Assembly: GCA_004296865.1 (NCBI GenBank)
Contig: SCVQ01000218.1
Span: 1 to 5,118 of the forward strand
Reading direction: 5' to 3'
Origin: Nitrospirota bacterium
Lineage (GTDB): Bacteria; Nitrospirota; Nitrospiria; Nitrospirales; Nitrospiraceae
Length of the DNA stretch: 5,118 nucleotides
The notes beneath the pieces were generated by a model, which worked only from the letters and a program-made list of their open reading frames with translations, searched no databases and had not been told where the DNA came from. Positions 1 to 4,330 of the stretch are shown piece after piece; positions within the stretch are counted from its first letter, which is position 1, and every line of letters begins with the position of its first letter. Both the position numbers and the translations under genes were made by a program.

Positions 1-1611
1 TACTTCGACACCGATTCGATCAGCTTCGGCATCGGCGAGCACTGCGGCATCGTGTTCGACGCCGTCAAAGACGCGGCGGTCTGTCCCGTACACGCCGAGC
101 TGGCCGTGGAGGATCAGACGCCGATCCTCCGCGACCGCAGTGGTCGTCAGGCGCTCCTGGTCAATGGGAAACGAACCGACGAAGCCCCGTTGCAGGACGG
201 CGACTTGATCCAGTTCGGCGAGGGGGGCCCGCTGGTCCGTTTTCGCCTCCTCTCCGATGGAAACCTGGAGGCCAAGCCGTGGCGACATATCGTGGCCGAT
301 TCCCGCGACATCGTGGTGCGCATGCCCCATGCCCGCTACATATCCCCCTTCTACCTGGCGCGCCACGTCCTGGCCGATGTCGCCCGCTACGGTTCGCTGA
401 CGGCCAAGCTCGTGGCCGCGGGACTCCTCTTGATCCCCCTTGCGATCGCGGCCGCGCTGGGCCTGACCGCCTACTATCAATACCAGGCGGCTGGAGCCTC
501 CGAGCGGAAGATGGCCGAACTCATGAGCCGGATCGAGACCGGACGCCTCACCCGTGCCGAGATGGAGCGGCGCATCGAGTTGGAACGGCACAGCGTCGCC
601 GAACTTCGGCAAGCGCACGAAGAGTTGGTGGGTAAACTGAACGCCGCCCTCAAGGAGCAAGAAACCTCCCGCCAATCCCGGCAAGAGATCCAGGCGATCC
701 GCCGCCAATTGACCGCGCTGGAATCCTCGCAGCGGTTCGCGGAAGAGATCGTCCGTCGGTTCGAAAACGGCGTCGGCTTGCTGCAAGGCGGCTACGGGTT
801 CAAGGAGAAGGACACCGGCCGGCCGCTCCGCTATCAAGGGCTCGACCCATCGGGAAACCCGCTCCGCGACAAGGACGGAAACGCCCTCGTGACGGTGGAA
901 GGCTCGACACCCCCCGTCGTGATCTACTACGCGGGCACCGGCTTCCTCGTCGATCAGGCCGGGACGATCGTGACCAATCGCCACATGGTCCGGATGTGGG
1001 AAACCTATGAGCCGGCACAAGAAGCCATCGCCGCGGGTTTTGAGCCGGACCTCCATTTGCTTCGCATATTCTTTCCGGGCATTCCCGAACCCTACAGACT
1101 CGACGTGCTCCGGGTCTCAGAACAGGCCGACCTGGCCCTACTGCGGACCGACCGAGTCCCGGTCGGCGCAACGCCGCTCCCCTTGCTCACGGCGGGGGAC
1201 CAGCCTCGGTCGGGCGAACCGGTCGTGGTCCTCAGCTATCCGGGCAGCTTCGACAGCATCCTGGGTCGCTTGGCCGGGCCGGTCAGCGATGAGATCCTCC
1301 ATGAGGCGGGCGCGGACCCGGTCAAACTCGCCGACGCGCTCGCCCGACGCCGCCTGGTCAGTCCCCTGGTCACGCAGGGACATGTGGCGGATGTCTCGCC
1401 CGAGATCATCACCTTTGAAGCCACCTCCTCCGGCGGGAGCAGCGGGAGCCCGGTGTTCGACAGGACGGGACAGGTGATCGCGATCAACCGCGCCGGCTTG
1501 CGGAAGGCCGGCGGGCTCAACGTCGGCCTGCCGAGCCGGCTTGCCGGAGACCTGTTGAAAGCGGAGCACGGAACGCCGGCGCGGCCCACCGACGCGCCGA
1601 TGCGGCCCTGA
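1..1611 (+). CDS. FHA-domain, membrane-anchored trypsin-like serine protease (5' end off-window)
   Basis: Frame 1 is open from the first base, so the gene begins upstream; an internal GTG at 52 lies inside the FHA domain and is not a credible start. Residues are counted from the first visible codon. Residues 1 to about 83 look like an FHA fold: a glycine-rich strand (GIGEH), a PVHAEL strand, LLVNGK, and LQDGDLIQFG. One hydrophobic helix follows at about 137-157, with basic residues before it, predicting a cytoplasmic FHA and a periplasmic C-terminus. Residues about 166-251 are a highly charged, probable coiled coil. The rest is a trypsin/HtrA-like protease: GTGFLV and TNRHM (catalytic His328), ADLALL (Asp377) and GSSGSP (Ser481). 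About 20 extra helical residues sit between Asp and Ser. The chain ends about 55 residues after Ser, with no PDZ domain. Substrate and trigger are unknown. The protease call is strong and the FHA call good. Confidence 0.87.
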   Translation, partial: YFDTDSISFGIGEHCGIVFDAVKDAAVCPVHAELAVEDQTPILRDRSGRQALLVNGKRTDEAPLQDGDLIQFGEGGPLVRFRLLSDGNLEAKPWRHIVADSRDIVVRMPHARYISPFYLARHVLADVARYGSLTAKLVAAGLLLIPLAIAAALGLTAYYQYQAAGASERKMAELMSRIETGRLTRAEMERRIELERHSVAELRQAHEELVGKLNAALKEQETSRQSRQEIQAIRRQLTALESSQRFAEEIVRRFENGVGLLQGGYGFKEKDTGRPLRYQGLDPSGNPLRDKDGNALVTVEGSTPPVVIYYAGTGFLVDQAGTIVTNRHMVRMWETYEPAQEAIAAGFEPDLHLLRIFFPGIPEPYRLDVLRVSEQADLALLRTDRVPVGATPLPLLTAGDQPRSGEPVVVLSYPGSFDSILGRLAGPVSDEILHEAGADPVKLADALARRRLVSPLVTQGHVADVSPEIITFEATSSGGSSGSPVFDRTGQVIAINRAGLRKAGGLNVGLPSRLAGDLLKAEHGTPARPTDAPMRP

Positions 1612-1625
1612 CCACGGAACGACTC

Positions 1626-1630
1626 GAGGA
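1626..1630 (+). promoter_or_regulatory. Ribosome binding site of the tandem universal stress protein gene
   Basis: GAGGA lies 5 nt before the ATG at 1636, in the 24-bp gap after the protease stop. The good spacing supports this start. The short gap, with no hairpin or clear promoter in it, supports co-transcription with the protease gene. Confidence 0.7.
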
Positions 1631-1635
1631 ACCCC

Positions 1636-2511
1636 ATGCGCATTGTGCTCGCAGTCGATGCTTCGCCGGATTCCAGGAACGCCGCGCAGATCATCACGCA
1701 CCTGGCCGAACCTCCCGACCTGGACGTCCTCAACGTCGTGGACGTGGAAGCGCTGCAACACGCCTTCATTACGCCCGCGATGCCGGCCGACTACTATGAG
1801 ACCTATCGGAAGGAAGTCTCGGAGTTGGCCGAGCGGATTCTCCATGAGATGAGGGCCGAGCTGACCCCCTACGCGCGTCAGATCCGCTTGATCGCCGATA
1901 CGGGAGACGCCGCTGAAAGCATCATCCAGACGGCCGAAGAATCTGCCGCCCAGCTCGTGATTATGGGACAGCGCGGCATGACCGCGACGCCGACCTTCCT
2001 TCTCGGCGGAGTTTCGCAGAAGGTGGCCACCTACGCGCCTTGCTCCGTGCTGGTGGTCAAGCATTCCGGAGCGGTGCTGGACCGCATCCTGCTGGCTGTG
2101 GACGGATCGGATGAAGCCAACAAGGCGGTGACGTTTCTGGCTCGCGCGCCGTTTCGGGGACCGGTCCGGTTGACGGTCGTGTCGGCCTGGCCGCCCCAAC
2201 GATCGGAGCCCTTCGTATCCCCCATCCCGCAGCATCCCTCGCCCACGCCTGTCACGGAGTTGGTCCAGACGAGGGGCGAGGACCTTGTCCGTAACGTCGC
2301 CGCCGCCTTCCAAGGCGGGCCCTATGAAGTGGAGACGGAATGGTTGCAGGGCGACCCGGCCTTTTCCATTTTGGAATCGGCCGGGCGCCATCAGGCACAG
2401 ATGATCGTCGTCGGCGCGCGAGGGTTGAAAGCCATCAAACGGTTCTTTTTAGGAAGCGTCTCCCAGAAAGTGCTCGTCCATGCCCCCTGCTCCGTGCTGA
2501 TCGTCCGCTGA
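1636..2511 (+). CDS. Tandem-domain universal stress protein (UspA family)
   Basis: This 291-residue cytoplasmic protein has two UspA domains in one chain. Domain 1 spans about 1-143 and starts MRIVLAVDAS with Asp8 at the nucleotide pocket. Domain 2 spans about 149-291 and starts RILLAVDGSDEA with Asp156. The family ATP-binding signature is G-2x-G-9x-G-(S/T). Domain 2 matches it exactly (Gly260, Gly263, Gly273, Ser274). Domain 1 has Gly111, Gly114, Gly124 but Gly125 in place of Ser/Thr. Both domains end in the typical VSQKV...APCSVL strand. Tandem Usp proteins bind ATP/AMP and help cells survive stress or arrest, but have no single known reaction. The ATG follows a good ribosome binding site. 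The gene sits 24 bp behind the FHA-protease gene on the same strand, so it may take part in the same response; that link is inference. The family call is very secure. Confidence 0.95.
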   Translation: MRIVLAVDASPDSRNAAQIITHLAEPPDLDVLNVVDVEALQHAFITPAMPADYYETYRKEVSELAERILHEMRAELTPYARQIRLIADTGDAAESIIQTAEESAAQLVIMGQRGMTATPTFLLGGVSQKVATYAPCSVLVVKHSGAVLDRILLAVDGSDEANKAVTFLARAPFRGPVRLTVVSAWPPQRSEPFVSPIPQHPSPTPVTELVQTRGEDLVRNVAAAFQGGPYEVETEWLQGDPAFSILESAGRHQAQMIVVGARGLKAIKRFFLGSVSQKVLVHAPCSVLIVR

Positions 2512-2519
2512 CCGTGGGC

Positions 2520-3056
2520 TCAGGCTTCCCGTTCCCAGACGACCCGCACGAGCTTATCGTGGTGCGCCCAGTGGTAATGACTGGCGCCATGGTACGCCCG
2601 CTCCAGTTCACGCCCCAGGCGCTGCGCCAGCTTCGTGCTGGTGGTAAACACGCGCCATTCCTTGCCGGTCTCTTCGATCTTCATGATCCGCCCCAGCGGA
2701 TTCACCTTCTTGGCTCTGGTTTCTTCCTTGCGCAAGAGGCCGAGCACATCGCGCCGATGCTCGGAGAGCCCGGGCCAACGCAAAGCCAAGACTCCTTCCG
2801 GATAGCGGTCTCGGATCTTGTTGCAGGCCGGGCAGGTGGTCAGTTTCGGCCGCTTCGCGGCCATCAAGTCTTCGTAGGCCGTTTGATCGAACCGCCAGCG
2901 TTTCTTTTCGAAGATCGCGTGACAGACGTCGCAGGCCGCCGGACCCGTGATCGCGCGCTGGCTCGTATAGGGGTCCGTCTGGCGGGGCACGCTCCGACGA
3001 GGGTTGGACGGCCCCCGCAGCTTCCTCCGGCCTACTCCAGGTCTAACTTGTTTCAT
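2520..3056 (-). CDS. BCAM0308-family putative zinc-binding protein
   Basis: This 178-residue protein has a very basic N-terminus (about 1-35, rich in Arg, Lys and Pro, ending in the DPY typical of the family). Two CxxC pairs follow: CDVC at 42-45 and CPAC at 75-78. About 30 residues separate them, as expected for one four-cysteine zinc site. A conserved-looking block comes next (IRDRYPEGVL, then a helix with HRRDVLGLLRKEE and a PLGRIMKIEE motif). The C-terminal part (about 130-178) is an alpha/beta segment with KLAQRLGRELERAYHG and ends in a basic strand. This matches my memory of proteins annotated as BCAM0308 family, which somewhat resemble the zinc region of the ribosome export factor NMD3. 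The biochemical role is unknown; nucleic-acid binding is plausible from the basic tail and zinc site. The gene converges on the stress-protein gene, with 8 bp between the stops and no room for a separate terminator. Confidence 0.8.
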   Translation of the reverse strand: MKQVRPGVGRRKLRGPSNPRRSVPRQTDPYTSQRAITGPAACDVCHAIFEKKRWRFDQTAYEDLMAAKRPKLTTCPACNKIRDRYPEGVLALRWPGLSEHRRDVLGLLRKEETRAKKVNPLGRIMKIEETGKEWRVFTTSTKLAQRLGRELERAYHGASHYHWAHHDKLVRVVWEREA

Positions 3057-3068
3057 GGTTGCGACGAG

Positions 3069-3074
3069 CCTCCT
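3069..3074 (-). promoter_or_regulatory. Strong but distant ribosome binding site of the BCAM0308-family gene
   Basis: The minus strand reads AGGAGG here, a perfect core, but 12 nt separate it from the ATG at 3056, longer than the usual 5-9. No ATG, GTG or TTG lies in frame between them, so the ATG at 3056 remains the best start. A weak promoter-like pair (TTGCCT, 17 nt, TATTAA) lies directly upstream, but transcription from it would begin inside this site, so I do not call it. Confidence 0.5.
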
Positions 3075-3205
3075 CTTAATATGCCTGCCCTCTTCCTAAG
3101 GCAAGGAAAGTACCAGAGATCGCCCGGAGAAGAAAACACCGAACATTGCGGCCGATTCAAGCAGTTAGCGGAGAGGACCAAGCTGGAAGGAAGTCGAGAG
3201 CGACC

Positions 3206-3231
3206 GAGGTGACGCTAATTACCTCAGCGTC
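3206..3231. repeat. Interleaved inverted repeats with swapped arms
   Basis: GAGGT (3206-3210) pairs with ACCTC (3221-3225), and GACGCT (3211-3216) pairs with AGCGTC (3226-3231). The second pair extends to 8 bp if a T-G wobble is allowed. The order is A-B-A'-B', so only one hairpin can form at a time. It lies about 25 bp beyond the stop of the alcohol dehydrogenase remnant, where that gene's terminator could once have been. No T-run follows on either strand. The arms are short and chance is possible. Confidence 0.35.
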
Positions 3232-3256
3232 GCGAGGGCGATTGCCGCAAAATTCC

Positions 3257-3349
3257 TCATTCCATTGCCAAGACTCCTGCGCCGCTGATCGTGCCGGCCT
3301 TCAATAGTTGGAGCGCGCGGTTGGCCTCCTCCAGCTTGAACCGTTCTTG
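3257..3349 (-). pseudogene. C-terminal remnant of a zinc-dependent alcohol dehydrogenase (MDR family)
   Basis: Read on the minus strand from 3349, the frame gives QERFKLEEANRAL, then QLLKAGTISGAGVLAME and a TGA at 3257-3259. This pattern (F-x-L-E-E-A-N-x-A-L, x-x-L-K-x-G-x-I-x-G-x-x-V-L, stop) is the standard C-terminus of medium-chain, zinc-dependent alcohol dehydrogenases. Nothing upstream matches the rest of such an enzyme: a hairpin starts at 3349 and the YbaK-type gene ends at 3407. Only about 30 of the usual 330-350 codons remain, without catalytic zinc ligands or nucleotide fold, so it is non-functional. It looks like the scar of a deletion or insertion. The frame happens to be that of the YbaK-type gene, separated from it by that gene's stop codon. 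The call rests on a short match and no database search. Confidence 0.6.
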
Positions 3350-3372
3350 CCCTCCCGCGTGAAAGGGAGGGC
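3349..3372. terminator. Perfect 8-bp GC-rich hairpin downstream of the YbaK-type gene
   Basis: GCCCTCCC (3349-3356) and GGGAGGGC (3365-3372) form a perfect 8-bp stem around an 8-nt loop. It lies 35 bp past the YbaK-type stop on that gene's transcript. It could end transcription, but the minus strand continues with AAGAACGG, so there is no U-tract and it is not a standard intrinsic terminator. It could also be an mRNA 3'-end stabiliser or a short palindromic repeat; it sits exactly where the alcohol dehydrogenase remnant begins. Confidence 0.4.
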
Positions 3373-3375
3373 TCC

Positions 3376-3396
3376 GTCGAGAGGGGTCTCCTCGAC
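3376..3396. repeat. Second hairpin just past the YbaK-type stop
   Basis: GTCGAG (3376-3381) pairs with CTCGAC (3391-3396) around a 9-nt loop. It begins 10 nt past the YbaK-type stop and lies 3 nt from the stronger 8-bp hairpin, so the two would stack in tandem at the 3' end of that transcript. No T-run follows. Confidence 0.35.
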
Positions 3397-3406
3397 TGGT
3401 CCTCGT

Positions 3407-3880
3407 TCATACGCGGGGTGCGTGAAACTCAACCACCGTGGGACGGACCAGATGGGCAAAGTCCTGGTACCGGAGCTTGACCGCGTCCACGTGCGTGCCC
3501 GCCTGGAACACAATCGCTTCGTCCTGCGTGAGAGACTGGTCCACATACACCTCCAGCCCGTAGAGATTCCCGAACGGCGGCATCGTGCCCACCTGACAGT
3601 CCGGGAACAGCCCCTGAAATTCCTCCTCGGTGGCCAGGCGCACCTGGCTCGCGCCGAAGACCTCCTTGAGCCGCCTGAGGTCTACCTTCCAGTTGGCCGG
3701 CAGGACCGTCATTACAAACCGCTCCCCCACCTTCACCATGACCACCTTGGCCAGTTCCTTCCCGGGCACATGCAGAACCTGGGCGATCTCAGGAGCGGAG
3801 TACGCCTCCTGATGAGTCAGGACTTGATACGGAACCTTCTGCCCGTCGAGATAATCCTTGAGTCTCCGTAAGATCGTCAT
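3407..3880 (-). CDS. YbaK/ProX-type aminoacyl-tRNA deacylase domain protein
   Basis: This single-domain protein of 157 residues has the usual length for the YbaK / prolyl-tRNA synthetase-associated family. These enzymes hydrolyse wrongly charged tRNAs such as Cys-tRNA-Pro or Ala-tRNA-Pro in the cytoplasm. Visible motifs are an N-terminal helix and strand (LKDYLDGQKVPYQVL), KELAKVV with the likely catalytic Lys45, VLPANWKVDLRRL, the loop GTMPPFG (98-104), and FQAGTH (125-130) followed by LRYQDF. The ATG at 3880 is chosen because GGAGGT lies just before it and the family fold starts there. The frame stays open upstream to 4240, but that sequence is unlike any YbaK, and the ATG at 3892 overlaps the ribosome binding site. 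Which tRNA it edits cannot be told from sequence. It follows the PDZ protease gene on the same strand, but 450 bp away, so probably has its own promoter. Confidence 0.92.
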   Translation of the reverse strand: MTILRRLKDYLDGQKVPYQVLTHQEAYSAPEIAQVLHVPGKELAKVVMVKVGERFVMTVLPANWKVDLRRLKEVFGASQVRLATEEEFQGLFPDCQVGTMPPFGNLYGLEVYVDQSLTQDEAIVFQAGTHVDAVKLRYQDFAHLVRPTVVEFHAPRV

Positions 3881-3884
3881 GGCT

Positions 3885-3890
3885 ACCTCC
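3885..3890 (-). promoter_or_regulatory. Ribosome binding site that fixes the YbaK-type start
   Basis: The minus strand reads GGAGGT here, 4 nt before the ATG at 3880 (6 nt from the GGAG core). The in-frame ATG at 3892 overlaps this site and has none of its own, so 3880 is the start. Confidence 0.75.
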
Positions 3891-3908
3891 ATACCAAGCT
3901 TGCGTGAG

Positions 3909-3935
3909 CCGCCACGTTCGATCAACTCGTGGCGG
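3909..3935 (-). promoter_or_regulatory. Perfect 8-bp hairpin in the YbaK-type leader
   Basis: CCGCCACG (3909-3916) and CGTGGCGG (3928-3935) form a perfect stem with an 11-nt loop, 18 nt upstream of the ribosome binding site. It could act as a leader RNA hairpin or as a protein-binding palindrome. Without a T-run after it on the minus strand, simple attenuation is not supported. Confidence 0.4.
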
Positions 3936-4025
3936 ATAGTTACTTGGCCCCTAGTGAAATACCAACCAAGCTCCTCCGCCCCTGTCGCGTGAGCCAGTCT
4001 GTTGCCCTCGGTAGCGCCGACCGCC

Positions 4026-4046
4026 GGCTCTCCCCCATCGAGAGCC
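4026..4046. repeat. 7-bp hairpin in the leader region
   Basis: GGCTCTC (4026-4032) pairs perfectly with GAGAGCC (4040-4046) around a 7-nt loop. A small 5-bp stem (TCCTG/CAGGA, 4051-4063) lies beside it. Both sit between the TTGACA box and the YbaK-type start, so they would be transcribed if that box is used. Function is unknown. Confidence 0.35.
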
Positions 4047-4330
4047 TCCATCCTGCTCCAGGACAGGGTCAGTGTCAACGTGCGCTCGCTCAGGATCTGG
4101 GCTCGGCAGACAAATATAAAATAGGCAAGGGCAATGCCAGACCAAAACGGTGGAGAACATGCCCTGCCCAATCGCCCTGAATGCTTGAAGGGGACGATTC
4201 GTCGCAAAAAGGGGCTGTGGTTTGGTCTGTCGCCCTGCAATGCGGGCTAGGCAGCAGTCAGCGTTCAGTTGGCCCGTGAGAGGGGCGGAGCACACAAGGG
4301 CGGACTCACCGGATTTTCTAGGGCCTCGCG

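Larger units (their letters stand above)
3057..3406. other. Non-coding stretch with an alcohol dehydrogenase scar and inverted repeats
   Basis: This 350-bp gap separates the BCAM0308-family start from the YbaK-type stop, both on the minus strand. It holds the alcohol dehydrogenase tail remnant (3257-3349), two hairpins next to the YbaK-type stop, and interleaved inverted repeats at 3206-3231. The part nearest 3057, about 130 bp, must carry the BCAM0308 gene's leader and probably its promoter, but I see no good -35/-10 pair there. Short open frames on either strand show no recognisable protein. Confidence 0.7.
3881..4330. other. 450-bp non-coding leader region upstream of the YbaK-type gene
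   Basis: No frame on either strand gives a recognisable protein. Minus-strand signals: a TTGACA box (plus positions 4073-4078), a perfect -35, whose best partner 17 nt away is CAGGAT, only three of six matches; an AT-rich island at about 4111-4124 giving TATTTT-like -10 sequence behind a weak TTGGTC; and three hairpins, at 3909-3935, 4026-4046 and a small one at 4051-4063. The YbaK-type promoter is probably in this stretch, but I cannot place it firmly. No terminator with a T-run is visible after the protease stop at 4331. Confidence 0.6.

Noticed and set aside
1138..2391. Long minus-strand open frame of 417 codons across the protease and stress-protein genes
   Set aside because: It lies opposite two clearly identified genes and its translation is Arg/Gly/Pro-rich antisense sequence with no domain.
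2509..2530. Bidirectional terminator between the convergent genes
   Set aside because: Only 8 bp separate the stops and I found no good stem with a T-run there.
2340..3212. Plus-strand open frame of 290 codons across the BCAM0308-family gene
   Set aside because: Antisense shadow; the minus-strand frame has paired CxxC motifs and family-like segments, while this one has none.
4050..4078. TTGACA promoter for the YbaK-type gene
   Set aside because: The -35 box is perfect, but the hexamer 17 nt away (CAGGAT) matches the -10 consensus at only three positions, so I mention it without calling a promoter.
3929..4180. Plus-strand 83-codon open frame in the non-coding leader
   Set aside because: No recognisable domain, no clear ribosome binding site, and a low-complexity composition typical of chance frames in GC-rich DNA.
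4193..4203. GACGA-T-TCGTC palindrome
   Set aside because: Arms of 5 bp are common by chance, and it is not placed at a promoter I can identify.
4138..4229. 9-bp inverted repeat, CAGACCAAA at 4138 and TTTGGTCTG at 4221
   Set aside because: A 9-bp match 74 bp apart is about what chance gives in a region this size, and there are no target-site duplications or transposase.
3881..4240. Open minus-strand frame extending the YbaK-type protein upstream by about 120 codons
   Set aside because: The added residues resemble no YbaK N-terminus, the family is about 155-160 residues long, and a strong ribosome binding site fixes the start at 3880.
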